Counted from the first letter of the stretch, positions 16,542 through 25,845 are shown. The stretch: 56,812 nucleotides of DNA from an uncultured Armatimonadota bacterium (GCA_903927025.1 CAIYLG010000049.1:1-56812); one strand, 5' to 3'. Notes: generated by a model from the sequence alone, not told the origin. Made by a program: numbers and translations.

Positions 16542-19500
16542 TTGTACGAAGTTAGTAGAAACGGGAAGACCATTCTCGAGTCGGATGCATGTGGCATCGG
16601 TTTTCTGGCGAGCCGCCGTGGCGTCGCGGAACGCCGCATCGTGGATGTAGCGTTGGACATCGCCAAACGGTATGACCACCGTGGGGCGCCAGGCCATGGC
16701 GCCGGCGTTCAGATCGATATCCCCTGGCCGCTCCTTCTTGACCGTTTCTCTGATCACTCCAAGCCGATTGCTCAGCGCGATGTTGCCTTGGGAATGTTCT
16801 TCCTGCCGTACGACGCCCCCCTGCGCCGCCGATGCGTCGAGGTCGTGGAGGAGTTGGCTACCCTTGCTGGAGCTCCCGTACTTCAGTGGGCAGACGTGCC
16901 CATCAACCCCGCAGCCCTTCCATCTACCAGTGGCGCTCTGCGCACCATTCCCGTTGTACGCCAAGCTCTATTTCAACGTCCAAAAGACCTCGGTGAAGAA
17001 GGCTGGTTTGCCTGCCGCTATCTGCTGCGACTTGCCCTGGATCGAGTCCTCAGCGATGTCGCCGGTGACGAGTTTGCCATCACCAGCCTTTCCAACCGCA
17101 CAGTGGTCTACAAGGGTCTTGCCGCGCTCTCCAAGATTGGCCAGCTCTACCCAGATCTGGAAGATCCTCAAGTTGCCTCTCGATACGTGCTCTTCCACAG
17201 CCGCTACTGCACCAACACCACGACCGCTTGGCGCAGAGCCCAGCCGTTCTGGTCTGTTGCGCACAATGGTGAAATATCCACAATCGGCGGCAACGTCGCC
17301 TGGATGAAGGCAATTGGCGGAGACCTGATCCGCAACCTTGTCGAGCGACACCCTTCCCTCTCCAAGATCGCCACCCAAGTCGCCTCTATCGTCTGCTCGG
17401 GCGGTTCGGACACCGCGAATCTGGACGACATGGTCATCGCCCTCCTCGCTGGAGGCATGACTTACTCGCAGGCTCTTCTGGCCCTTCTGCCTGGCGCGGC
17501 ATCCGTTCTAGCCGATAACGATCCGCTTCGAGCCTTCTACAAGGCAGCCTCTGTGTATCTCGGCGCATGTGATGGCCCTGCCGCTATCGTTGGATGCGAT
17601 GGCGACCAAGCGGTGGCCCACCTTGACCGCAACGGCCTGCGTCCGCTTTGGTTTGTAACCACAAAGGACTACGCACTCGCAGCAAGCGAATTGACCGGCC
17701 ACATCGATCTCGGCCCGGTTGAAACCCAGCGCGTGATGGGCCCAGGCGAAACCATCGCCATCAGCCTTGCATCTGGCAAGATCCTGTTCGATGAGGCGGT
17801 TGCTCAGGAAGTCACCCGCAATCCGTTCCCATCACCCGAGAGTCGGATGACCGAGGGCAAGTCGTCCCATGCCGATCTGGGCATCGAGGCAGATGACCTT
17901 CTCAAGATTCAGGCGAGCTTTGGGATGAAGCGGGAGGATATCGACGTAATCCTCGAGCCGCTTAGGACCACTGGCAAGCCTGCATTGGGATCCATGGGTG
18001 ACGACACCGCCCCTGCTGCCTTGCTGGACGCCCTTCCCAGGCGTATCGAGGATTACTTCAAGCTCCGGTTTGCCCAAGAGACCAGCCCTCCTGTCGACCC
18101 GATCCGCGATGAATGGGTTTTCGACCCGCAGGTAGTTATCGGAGATCGAGGCGGCCTCTGGTCGTTTACGCGTGGACCTCTTTATCAGTTCGACAACCGG
18201 GTGCTGTCTCTTGGCCAATTGAAATGGCTGTCCGCCCAGAAGGGAGTCACCACTGTTCCCATCCTGTTCGATTCACGCTGCGGCGACGAAGGGATTGAGC
18301 AGGCAATTGATACCGTCATCGGGCGAGCGGTTGAAGCGGCTCATGAGTACAGCGTCATCATCCTGTCTGACAGGTTCCCTACCGCCGAGCAGGCACCGCT
18401 TCCTGCCGTCCGTGTTCTCAGCAGGCTCCATCAGCGATTAGTTGAACTCGGCCTTCGCAACAAGGTTGGCCTGGTTGCGGATTCAGGCATCTGGGATATC
18501 AACCACACCGCGCTTCTGATCACCCTCGGTACCGATGCGGTTTGCCCGTGGCTCGGCTGCGCCTCCGTGGAAGACGGCGAAGAGAAGTATCTCAAAGGGC
18601 TTCGCTCCGGATTTCTGGAAGCGATGTCGATGATGGGCGTCACGCCAAGCTCCGCCTATTGTGGGGCGCGGCTGGTTGAAGCGATCGGTCTTGATGCGGA
18701 ACTCATGAGGAAGGAGTTCCCTGGAGTGCCGGTTCACTTGGGCGGCATCACCAGCGACATCTTGGACCGAGAATGGTTCTCCTTCCACCAAGAAGCGTTT
18801 AGTCCAGAATTGGGGACGGAACTCGTGGATGCAGGAGAGTTCCGCCACTCGAAGGGTGGTCGGCATCACGCCAACAATGCAGAGATCGTCCGATCCCTTC
18901 ACGCCGCCAGTGGGTTCTCCAAGAAGATTCACGGTTCCACTCCGGGGACCTTCGACGCCTACAAGACTTACAGCACCCTCGTCAAGGAACGTGATCCCAT
19001 CACCCTTCTCGACTGCTTCGCCTTCAAGACCGGCACTCCGGTTCCATTGGACGAAGTGGAAAGCGAAGAGCACATTCTCTGGAGGTTCATGGCCCCCGGC
19101 ATGAGTGAAGGCGCCCTTTCAGAACCAGCCCACAAGGCGGTTGCAAAGGGAATGAACATCCTTTACCGCTACTGTCGGCTGAAGTTCATCCGAGACGGCC
19201 TGCCCATCCCAGGCGGCATCGGCCCCGTCGCCAACACTGGCGAAGGTGGATTTGACAAGAAGCGCATCGGCACATCGACCGGAAACCGAAGCGTGCAGTA
19301 CGCGGGCGGACGATTTACGATCACTCCAATGACGGCGGCGTGCGCAGATGAAGCCGAGGTCAAGTTCGCCCAGGGCGCAAAGCCCGGAAAGGGGGGCCAG
19401 CTTCCTGGCAAAAAAGTTTCGGCCAAAGTCGCCCTCCAGCGCGGCTGCGAGCAGGGTTACGAGCTTGTTTCGCCACCGATCAACCACAACTTATACTCAA

Positions 19501-21026
19501 TTGAGGACGTCAAGCTGATGATCGAGAGCTGGCGTCAGCTGAACCCCAAGGTGAACTGCGCGTTGAAGTACGTCGCAACCTACGGCGTGGAAATGGTCTG
19601 CGTCGGCGGCGTTCATGCGGGCGCCAATCGTCTGCACATCTCAGATGGCTGTGGCGGAACCGGTGCCGCGAAGCGAGTGGACCAAAAGCATGCAGGCATC
19701 CCCGTGGTGGCCGTGCTCCCTACGGTCCAAGATCTTCTTATCGAGGAGGATGTTCGTCACCTCGTCGAACTCAGCGTCGATGGTGGGGTTCAAACAGGCG
19801 AACAGGCATTCAAGCTGTTCCTCCTCGGCGCAGACAGAGTTGGATTTGGAACGAGCCTGCTCATCGCGATCGGCTGCTCCATGTTGCGAAAGTGTCACCT
19901 CAGCGGCGCCGATCCATCTGACCCGACTGGCAAGCGAAGGCTGGGATGCACGCCTGGTATCGCCACCCAAGATCCTCATTGGATTGCGCGCTTCTCCGGA
20001 GATGGAAGGCACGTTGCGCAGATGCTTCGCTTTGCCGCTCAGGAGATACGTGAGCTAATGGCGGAGATGGGAATTCGCAAGCTGTCTGAAGTCATCGGAC
20101 GACGCGAGCTGCTTGAGCGAAAGTCGACCCTCACCGGAAAGGCAGCCCTCCTCGATTTGGGCGCACTGCTCGGTGCTACCCACGGTCGTGTGGACAAGCG
20201 CGACTATGCCGCCCAGTCTGCGGAGCACATGCCCAAGATGGATGAAAAGGAGATCGCCGCCGCAGATCGTGCCATGCTTGGCGAGGACGTCGAACTCACC
20301 CGAGCTTTGACGAACAAGCACCGATGCGTGGGGGTCCCCGCTGCCGGCAAGATCGCCCGAGCCTACGGCGACCTTGGCTTGGCGAACGGAAGTATGCACT
20401 TCATCCATTCGGGTGCAGCCGGTCACTTCTATGCAGCATACGCCGTGGATGGAATGAGTTTCCGACTCACTGGCGTCGCCGCCGACTCGTGCTTCACTGC
20501 TTCGTATGGCGGCACGCTCGTCATGTTGCCACCCAAAGGTCAAGAGGGCTTGGCTCTGGTCGGAAATGCATTTGGCTACGGAGCTCGAGGCGGCACCGCC
20601 TACATTGCCGGTCATGCCGGCAATCGGTTTGGAATCTGCCTCCGCAAGAACCATGAGGGTGGCGGACCCCGCATTGTCGTGGAGGGGGTCGAAGCGAACG
20701 CCTTCCAGTACATGACGGGAGGCACTGCGCTCGTTCTAGGACGCACTGGCGTGAACCTCGGCTCAGGAATGACGGGCGGACGCGTGTTCCTGTTGGATGC
20801 GGACACACGAAAGCTTAACGCCAGCTACGTCCAGGCGCACACGCTCGACGAGTTCGACGAAGCCGAAGTGCACGACCTGCTGAAAGAGCACGTCGAAGCC
20901 ACCAACAGCAAAGTCGGAAAAGCCCTCCTGGAATCATTCGACCCAAGTCGATTCTCCAAGGTGGTGACGGTGCTAAAGCCCGAAATCACCGCTGACGCGC
21001 CGGTGCAGTTGGCTGGAGCAAAATAA
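16542..21026 (+). CDS. gltB: Glutamate synthase large subunit
   Basis: 1494 residues. It converts glutamine plus 2-oxoglutarate to two glutamate. The TTG start follows GGAGG and yields a 16-residue propeptide ahead of the nucleophile Cys17 in SDACGIGFLASRRG, as in other N-terminal-nucleophile amidotransferases. Domains in order: GATase II (about 17-400), central domain (about 430-740), FMN-binding synthase domain (about 790-1190, with GANRLHISDGCGGTGAAKR), and GXGXG beta-helix (about 1230-1480). The 3Fe-4S Cys set is C1112-x5-C1118-x17-C1136, whereas the usual spacing is C-x5-C-x4-C, so about 13 residues are inserted. No gltD is present within this window. A ferredoxin-dependent form cannot be excluded. 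Confidence 0.93.
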   Translation: MYEVSRNGKTILESDACGIGFLASRRGVAERRIVDVALDIAKRYDHRGAPGHGAGVQIDIPWPLLLDRFSDHSKPIAQRDVALGMFFLPYDAPLRRRCVEVVEELATLAGAPVLQWADVPINPAALPSTSGALRTIPVVRQALFQRPKDLGEEGWFACRYLLRLALDRVLSDVAGDEFAITSLSNRTVVYKGLAALSKIGQLYPDLEDPQVASRYVLFHSRYCTNTTTAWRRAQPFWSVAHNGEISTIGGNVAWMKAIGGDLIRNLVERHPSLSKIATQVASIVCSGGSDTANLDDMVIALLAGGMTYSQALLALLPGAASVLADNDPLRAFYKAASVYLGACDGPAAIVGCDGDQAVAHLDRNGLRPLWFVTTKDYALAASELTGHIDLGPVETQRVMGPGETIAISLASGKILFDEAVAQEVTRNPFPSPESRMTEGKSSHADLGIEADDLLKIQASFGMKREDIDVILEPLRTTGKPALGSMGDDTAPAALLDALPRRIEDYFKLRFAQETSPPVDPIRDEWVFDPQVVIGDRGGLWSFTRGPLYQFDNRVLSLGQLKWLSAQKGVTTVPILFDSRCGDEGIEQAIDTVIGRAVEAAHEYSVIILSDRFPTAEQAPLPAVRVLSRLHQRLVELGLRNKVGLVADSGIWDINHTALLITLGTDAVCPWLGCASVEDGEEKYLKGLRSGFLEAMSMMGVTPSSAYCGARLVEAIGLDAELMRKEFPGVPVHLGGITSDILDREWFSFHQEAFSPELGTELVDAGEFRHSKGGRHHANNAEIVRSLHAASGFSKKIHGSTPGTFDAYKTYSTLVKERDPITLLDCFAFKTGTPVPLDEVESEEHILWRFMAPGMSEGALSEPAHKAVAKGMNILYRYCRLKFIRDGLPIPGGIGPVANTGEGGFDKKRIGTSTGNRSVQYAGGRFTITPMTAACADEAEVKFAQGAKPGKGGQLPGKKVSAKVALQRGCEQGYELVSPPINHNLYSIEDVKLMIESWRQLNPKVNCALKYVATYGVEMVCVGGVHAGANRLHISDGCGGTGAAKRVDQKHAGIPVVAVLPTVQDLLIEEDVRHLVELSVDGGVQTGEQAFKLFLLGADRVGFGTSLLIAIGCSMLRKCHLSGADPSDPTGKRRLGCTPGIATQDPHWIARFSGDGRHVAQMLRFAAQEIRELMAEMGIRKLSEVIGRRELLERKSTLTGKAALLDLGALLGATHGRVDKRDYAAQSAEHMPKMDEKEIAAADRAMLGEDVELTRALTNKHRCVGVPAAGKIARAYGDLGLANGSMHFIHSGAAGHFYAAYAVDGMSFRLTGVAADSCFTASYGGTLVMLPPKGQEGLALVGNAFGYGARGGTAYIAGHAGNRFGICLRKNHEGGGPRIVVEGVEANAFQYMTGGTALVLGRTGVNLGSGMTGGRVFLLDADTRKLNASYVQAHTLDEFDEAEVHDLLKEHVEATNSKVGKALLESFDPSRFSKVVTVLKPEITADAPVQLAGAK

Positions 21027-21040
21027 AGTCCAAGCCAACT

Positions 21041-21205
21041 CCCTTCCTTTCGTTCCGACGAGAGGAAGGGCCGGGGATGGAGAGCGTGGTTCCGGAATTC
21101 TTAGCTAAAAGGCAAAAGCCAGAGACTTGGATCGCCTTAGAAATTCTCTTACCAGGCTGATTCTCCCCATCCCCAGCCGCTTTCGTCGATACGAATGAAG
21201 GGGAG
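21041..21205. repeat. REP-like inverted repeat pair downstream of gltB
   Basis: A first unit at about 21038-21085 contains an internal hairpin (21041-21052 with 21059-21070) followed by GGCCGGGGATGGAGAG. A second unit at about 21155-21205 carries the same pattern in inverted orientation (CTCCCCATCCCCAGCC then a CTTTCG...CGAATGAAGGGGAGT stretch). The two arms can fold back on each other. A related unit occurs at 38657-38689, so this looks like a dispersed REP-type family. The first hairpin could also end gltB transcription. Confidence 0.55.
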
Positions 21206-21245
21206 TGAGCGTGGAATTTTTTTCAAAGACGATATTAGACACCTT

Positions 21246-21632
21246 TCACTCTGCGTCGCAGCATCTTTCCTCGCACAGTTTCTTGACGGCTTTGATCCAT
21301 TCCGAGTACGCGTCGACGTCAGTTCGAAATAAGTCGACCGAAGGAATTCTCAGGGTCAGGATTCCGCGTTCCTGGAGGTAGGCATCTCGGATGCCATCTT
21401 TGCGCAAAGTCAAAGCGTGCTGCTCTCCGTCTATCTCCACGCAGAGCTTTGCTTTAGGGATATAGAAGTCAAGAATGTACGGGCCGATTGCGACTTGGCG
21501 TCGAATGCGGAATCCAAGGACATCTTTGCGGACTGCGGACCAGAACCATTTTTCTCCAACGCTCATTGACCGCCGAAGTTCCCGGGCGCGGTCCCTCGCA
21601 GTTAGACTCCTGTTCAGCCGAAGCTGCTTCAC
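21246..21632 (-). CDS. DUF559 (Vsr-like fold) endonuclease-related protein
   Basis: 128 residues with the DUF559 pattern: SVGEKWFWSAVRKDVLGFRI, RRQVAIGPYILDFYIPKAKL, CVEIDGEQH. The family shares the very-short-patch-repair/PD-(D/E)xK fold, and the Asp in LDFY and Glu in VEIDG fit the catalytic positions. Such single-domain proteins are common and mostly uncharacterised; a nuclease role is a family inference. The gene stands alone between gltB and cbiO on the opposite strand from gltB. Confidence 0.85.
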   Translation of the reverse strand: MKQLRLNRSLTARDRARELRRSMSVGEKWFWSAVRKDVLGFRIRRQVAIGPYILDFYIPKAKLCVEIDGEQHALTLRKDGIRDAYLQERGILTLRIPSVDLFRTDVDAYSEWIKAVKKLCEERCCDAE

Positions 21633-21840
21633 CCGATGACTTTATCAGGAAGATTTCGTGGCTGGAACGGGGGCACACAGAGCAATGGTGAGCTTGAGCC
21701 TTGCATTTGCCTAGGAACTCTGGAAAACCGAAGACTTGGGCCCTTAAGAAGTTCACCAGAGGACACTCTCCATCCACTATCCTTCCTCTCGCATGGGATA
21801 AGGAAAGTAAATTTCCAATTACATTTTGGTGACTTAAAAA

Positions 21841-22578
21841 CTACTCCGCGATTAAATTCGCGGCCAACAAGCCGGCGCGGTCCGCCAATACGTCCACACA
21901 CGCCCCATCCGCCACCAACCGATGCTCCTCCGAGAGCACAATCGCCCGATCCGCGATTTGGGGGAGGATTTCCAGCGAATGGGTGGCAATCACGAGGGTC
22001 TTCCCCGCTTGGTGGAGCTGTTCCAGCGTCCGGAGAAGCCAAACCTGCGACCGTGGGTCTAGCCCTAAGAACGGTTCATCGAACAGCAAAACTTTGGGAT
22101 TCATGCTGAGCACGCTCGCAAGAGCCACCTTCCGCTTCTCACCGCCACTGAGGCGGAACGGGGGACGGTCTGCCAGGTGGGCGATTCCCAGGAACGCGAG
22201 CGTCTCCCGAGCGCGAACTTCAACCGCCTCCGGAGACAGTCCCAATTGGGCGGGTCCGAAACCAGTCTCTTCCAAGACGGTGGCATTGAACAGCTGCGCG
22301 TCCGAATCCTGAAAGACAAACCCAACCTGTTGCCGAAACTGGGGAGCAAATTCACCCTGTTTCAGTGCGGCAGGGGTTAGGTCGACTCCGTTGAATCGAA
22401 TAGTTCCCGAATCAGGAAAGAGGAGGCCATCCATCAGTCGAAGCAGGGTTGACTTGCCGCTTCCGTTCGCTCCAAGAAGCGCAATGCGCTCACCCGCATC
22501 AATCGAAAAGCTCACCGAATCCAGCGCTGGAGTGCCGTCACCATAACGATAGGCCACCGCCTCAAGCTCAAACAACAT
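21841..22578 (-). CDS. cbiO: Energy-coupling factor transporter ATP-binding protein
   Basis: 245 residues with Walker A GANGSGKST (36-44), the ECF-type Q-loop QVGFVFQDSDAQLF, signature LSGGEKRKVALA, Walker B VLLFDEPFLGLDP and H-loop ATHS. The DSDAQLF and EKRKVALA forms are characteristic of CbiO/EcfA ATPases. The ATG at 22578 is preceded by GGGAG and lies inside the end of the CbiM-CbiQ gene (11-bp overlap), so the two are co-translated. It powers nickel or cobalt uptake. A single ATPase gene implies a homodimer. Confidence 0.92.
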   Translation of the reverse strand: MLFELEAVAYRYGDGTPALDSVSFSIDAGERIALLGANGSGKSTLLRLMDGLLFPDSGTIRFNGVDLTPAALKQGEFAPQFRQQVGFVFQDSDAQLFNATVLEETGFGPAQLGLSPEAVEVRARETLAFLGIAHLADRPPFRLSGGEKRKVALASVLSMNPKVLLFDEPFLGLDPRSQVWLLRTLEQLHQAGKTLVIATHSLEILPQIADRAIVLSEEHRLVADGACVDVLADRAGLLAANLIAE

Positions 22579-24427
22579 GAAGTGCTCCCGACACGATGGC
22601 AGCCGCCAAACAACCGGCACCGGCAAAGGCGAACCCGTAATCTTTCCCCCGCCAAGCTCCTCGCTGTGGATGTCTCAGTCCCACATCGAGGCCCCTAGCC
22701 GACATCGCTTGATGAATCTCTTCGGTCAGTCCCATGCTTTTGGCAAACAGAATAGCGCTGGCTGATCCAGCGTAGCCTCTGGCCTGTGATCTTGACCAAT
22801 TTCCAACTTGCCGAGCGGCTCGCGCTGTCACCATCTCAGACGCCGTTTCCACTAAGACAAAGATGTATCGGTACGTCAACAAAGCCGTACTCAGCACCAC
22901 CCCGGGAACTCGAAGAACCTGCAGCGCGCGAATCATCTCGGTCCATCGGGTCGTCAGGGTCCAGGTGATCGCCAGGGAGGTTCCCGCCCCAAGGCGAAGG
23001 AGAGTACGGTCGGCAGCCAAGGACGACCCCTTCATGAGAAGCGCTGATGCTAGGACAGGGATCCCAAAGAATGCCACCGCTCCCAAAACACGAAGAGCAA
23101 ATGCTTCAATTGGAATGCCAGATCTCCAGGCAAGCACAAACGCCACTGTGAGGAAAAGCCCAAGAAGCAGGGTGGACTGGCTCACGCCGACTCCGATGAG
23201 TGCGAGCAGAAACCCAACGGCCTTTGCCTCCGGCTGAATTCTCTGGAGCACACCCTCGCCATGGGCAATCATTTCGGCGGCAATTGTTCGCTCAACGCTC
23301 ACTCTAAGCTTGAGCAGCGTCTTTTCAATCCAGAAGTCCGAACTTTGGGAGTCCTTGGGTTCCATCGGCGGCTCATCGGCGAGCATCCATTCGGGAAGAT
23401 GGTTCTGTGCCGCGTTTCTCTCTGGCGAAACCGTTGATGCTGGCTTCGCACCACGAATCAGTGCCCGGGCAACAAGTGCCACAAGACCGCAGCCGATGAG
23501 GGCGCTGATTACGTACCCCGCAATAAGGAGCGGCGTCCCTACTGCACCGGAGAACCCGTAATCCTGCAATGGCGGATGGACGATGTGATCAGCATGGGCC
23601 ATGCCGCTCGGCGCATAGCCAACCATTCGTTTCAGCCGGTCGAGGTCCCACTCTCCCCACGCATCTCCTGCCGCAATCAAGCCGATAGGTGTCACCACGA
23701 TCACCCACAGAAATGCCCTGGACAGCCTTGCGTAGCTACCGAGTTTTGGCTTCACATCTCGCGAAATGAGTTCGGGCACAGAACGAGCGAGGTAAGCCAA
23801 GGCTCCGGCCGTGACCACGGCGTCGGCAGGACCGGCGGCGATCAGGTGGCTAATCACCATCCCGGGGACGGAAAGCGAGAGCCCCAGCGGGAAATAGAGA
23901 GCGTGACCAGCGGCGTCGTGGGCCAACATCGGTTGAATGCCCAGGAGGATTCCTGCCGACAGCGAGGCAGCCACGGTTCCGACATAGGCCCCGGCGGAGG
24001 CGGCAATGACCCGGCGCGGCATCGAGTCGCTGTTTTCTGCACCGCAGAGTCGATACACCGACCAGCCGACAAAGCTGGCCACAAACCCCATGTTGAAGCA
24101 GTTGATGCCGTAAGACAGCACACCGCCATCGCCAAAGAGCAGCGCCTGCACCGCAAGGCTCAGGCTCACGCCAATCAGGGCCGCCCATGGCCCGACCAAG
24201 ATCGCTAATAGCGTGGCGCCCAGCGCATGAGCGGTAGTCCCGCCTGCGGCGGGAACGTTGAACATCTGAATGGCAAAGCAGAATGCGGAACCGACAGCAA
24301 GGGTCGGCACCATTCGGGTCTGCAGGGTCTTTGCCGTGCGCCGCGCCGCGATGGCCCAAAGCGGAACCATGACGCAGTAGCCAGTCCCTTCGGTAATCGG
24401 GCTCAGGTAGGCGTCAGGGATATGCAT
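22568..24427 (-). CDS. Ni/Co ECF transporter: fused CbiM, PDGLE (CbiN-like) and CbiQ
   Basis: 619 residues. The N-terminus MHIPDAYLSP carries the Met1-His2 metal-binding signature of CbiM/NikM, followed by six to seven membrane helices (to about 215). Residues about 225-325 form a PDGLE-type module (GYAPSGMAHA, HPPLQDYGFSG, then a membrane helix), equivalent to CbiN/NikN. Residues about 360-619 are a CbiQ-type transmembrane T component. All membrane parts of a Ni/Co ECF importer are thus one polypeptide, with CbiO next in the operon. Nickel versus cobalt cannot be decided. An 11-bp inverted repeat sits immediately before the start codon. Confidence 0.9.
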   Translation of the reverse strand: MHIPDAYLSPITEGTGYCVMVPLWAIAARRTAKTLQTRMVPTLAVGSAFCFAIQMFNVPAAGGTTAHALGATLLAILVGPWAALIGVSLSLAVQALLFGDGGVLSYGINCFNMGFVASFVGWSVYRLCGAENSDSMPRRVIAASAGAYVGTVAASLSAGILLGIQPMLAHDAAGHALYFPLGLSLSVPGMVISHLIAAGPADAVVTAGALAYLARSVPELISRDVKPKLGSYARLSRAFLWVIVVTPIGLIAAGDAWGEWDLDRLKRMVGYAPSGMAHADHIVHPPLQDYGFSGAVGTPLLIAGYVISALIGCGLVALVARALIRGAKPASTVSPERNAAQNHLPEWMLADEPPMEPKDSQSSDFWIEKTLLKLRVSVERTIAAEMIAHGEGVLQRIQPEAKAVGFLLALIGVGVSQSTLLLGLFLTVAFVLAWRSGIPIEAFALRVLGAVAFFGIPVLASALLMKGSSLAADRTLLRLGAGTSLAITWTLTTRWTEMIRALQVLRVPGVVLSTALLTYRYIFVLVETASEMVTARAARQVGNWSRSQARGYAGSASAILFAKSMGLTEEIHQAMSARGLDVGLRHPQRGAWRGKDYGFAFAGAGCLAAAIVSGALHVV

Positions 24428-24430
24428 GGA

Positions 24431-24468
24431 ACACCGGTCTTCTGGTTAAGTTCTCAAAAGACCGGTGT
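24431..24468 (-). promoter_or_regulatory. Inverted repeat at the start of the Ni/Co transporter operon
   Basis: A perfect 11-bp inverted repeat (ACACCGGTCTT / AAGACCGGTGT; 24431-24441 and 24458-24468) with a 16-nt spacer ends 3 nt before the ATG of the transporter. The symmetry and spacing recall metalloregulator operators; E. coli NikR sites also use a 16-nt spacer, though the half-site sequence differs. As RNA it would form a hairpin blocking the start codon region. No cobalamin-riboswitch box is visible. Confidence 0.55.
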
Positions 24469-24523
24469 ATTGTGCCGTGTTGGGAAGCGGCCAGGCCATT
24501 CTGAGCCTGACGATTACTTTGCC

Positions 24524-25024
24524 TTACTGCTTTCTTTTCGGGACAAATTTGAGGGCCGGCGAGTTGATGCAGTAACGCAGTCCGGTTGGCCTGGGGCCGT
24601 CATCGAAGACGTGGCCAAGGTGACCGCCGCATCGAGCGCACTGAACCTCGGTGCGATCCATGCCAAAGGACGAATCTTTCTTGTCAGCGATGACATTTGC
24701 GAACGCCGGCTTGAAGAAGCTGGGCCAACCGGAATGGGAGTCATACTTGGCGTCGCTTCGGAACAGTTCCAGCCCACAGCCGGCACACAGGTAAGTGCCA
24801 GCATCGTGGTTGTCGAAGTACGCACCGGTGAACGCTCGCTCCGTTCCTGCCTGGCGCAGAATCTCGTACTGAGCAGGCGTCAGAGCCTTTCGCCACTCAG
24901 CGTCTGTCTTCACGACTTTCTTAATCACGGGAGGCTTCTGCCCCACTTGGGTGAACCCGACGCAAATTGAGCCGATCACGGCAATTACCAACACTGGCAG
25001 AAAACGTTGAAAAGTCAGCTTCAT
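24524..25024 (-). CDS. msrB: Exported peptide-methionine (R)-S-oxide reductase
   Basis: 166 residues with an N-terminal membrane or signal segment ([17 protein letters not shown]), so it acts outside the cytoplasm. MsrB hallmarks: [20 protein letters not shown], zinc Cys pairs CAGC and CARC, SGWPSFF, and the catalytic Cys in [11 protein letters not shown]. It repairs oxidised methionine in proteins. The ATG at 25024 is used, with an AGGG site 8 nt upstream. No MsrA partner is adjacent. Confidence 0.93.
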   Translation of the reverse strand: MKLTFQRFLPVLVIAVIGSICVGFTQVGQKPPVIKKVVKTDAEWRKALTPAQYEILRQAGTERAFTGAYFDNHDAGTYLCAGCGLELFRSDAKYDSHSGWPSFFKPAFANVIADKKDSSFGMDRTEVQCARCGGHLGHVFDDGPRPTGLRYCINSPALKFVPKRKQ

Positions 25025-25637
25025 GATGAATCCCTGCGGCGCGACACCGTCGCCCCAGTTAGTTCTAATGCACGGACGTGCCGAATAGTTCACCTTTTAG
25101 CGGAAAAGCCTATTTTGGGTGATGGTAGCGCGGACATTTGGTTAAAGGTACGGAGGCAATTTCCGGCATGCGGGCTCCCGGTAGCCCGCAGGGCTTACCT
25201 GATCCAGCGAAGCGTTGGGTCGACGAAGTCGAACCTACGCTGGTGCCAGGTACGTGGAGAACCCTTTACCCTGAAAGGGTTCCCTAATCGATATTTCGCT
25301 CCCCTGGACCCAGATTGAGTGGACATATTCGAATTCCAAGGGATCCGCACTCGAAAACCATCGATCCTAGCTCGACTCTCGCGGGCGAGCCCCCAAAGGG
25401 GGCGCTTCTTCAACGAAAGGGGTGCCGTCTGCGGATCCCCTGGTACTCACCGCCGCCAATAAAACCCAACCTCAACATGGGTTGTTTCTCCGGCAAACCG
25501 CGGTCATCCGCAATACCAGGGGAGCCGCAAGCGGCATCCCTTCGCTACGCAGAAACATCTCCGTTGGGGATTTGGGGGACGGAAACGCACTTCGGGGCTA
25601 TCGGGACTTGGCTTTTCCAGTGCATTCTCACCGATCA
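25025..25637. other. Gene-free stretch with inverted repeats
   Basis: No convincing gene. An imperfect 31-bp inverted repeat (25417-25447 and 25512-25542; 26 of 31 positions match by hand) brackets a 64-bp spacer holding a smaller AACCC/GGGTT hairpin. Other hairpins are GGGCTCCCGGTAGCCC near 25170 and GCCCCCAAAGGGGGC near 25390. The stretch looks like accumulated repeat debris next to the decayed amylase copy. Confidence 0.5.
25417..25542. repeat. Imperfect 31-bp inverted repeat pair
   Basis: Arm 1 (25417-25447) reads AAGGGGTGCCG... and arm 2 (25542-25512, read on the minus strand) reads AAGGGATGCCG..., with both ending in CCCCTGGTA plus two bases. Twenty-six of 31 bases agree, and 64 bp separate the arms. 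The pair has the shape of a small foldback or MITE-like element. Confidence 0.55.
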
Positions 25638-25833
25638 CCGCATCCGCTTGTACGGGGTGTACCCCTTCCGGCTGACGGGCCGTAAATCCGGGCTGTGAGC
25701 AGGGGACGGAGACGCTGACGACGCCGCTGAGCGCCGTGATGGCTTCACGGGTGAGTTCGTCGTGGAGTTGGCCTCCGTTCATCAGGCGACCTTCTCGGGT
25801 TGAGATGGACTTTTGAATCGGATCGCGTACGAA
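25638..25833 (-). pseudogene. Decayed 3' remnant of a GH13 amylase gene
   Basis: Translation gives STREGRLMNGGQLHDELTRE and ITALSGVVSVSV, matching SCREGRLMNGGQLRDELTGE and VTSFSGIIDVTV at the C-terminus of the amylase at 27659-29236. Downstream the DNA match continues to the stop codon region (GCATCCGCTTGTA), but the reading frame is lost by small indels. Upstream of about 25833 the similarity ends, so the catalytic part is missing. It is a partial duplication or the stump of a deleted paralog. Confidence 0.8.
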
Positions 25834-25845
25834 ACACAAGCCTAG

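Noticed and set aside
16542-21026. Long antisense frames inside gltB and other GC-rich genes
   Set aside because: They mirror codon bias of the sense gene and show no start signals or family motifs.
24428-24523. Cobalamin riboswitch before the Ni/Co importer
   Set aside because: The gap to msrB is under 100 bp and no B12-box or conserved core is visible.
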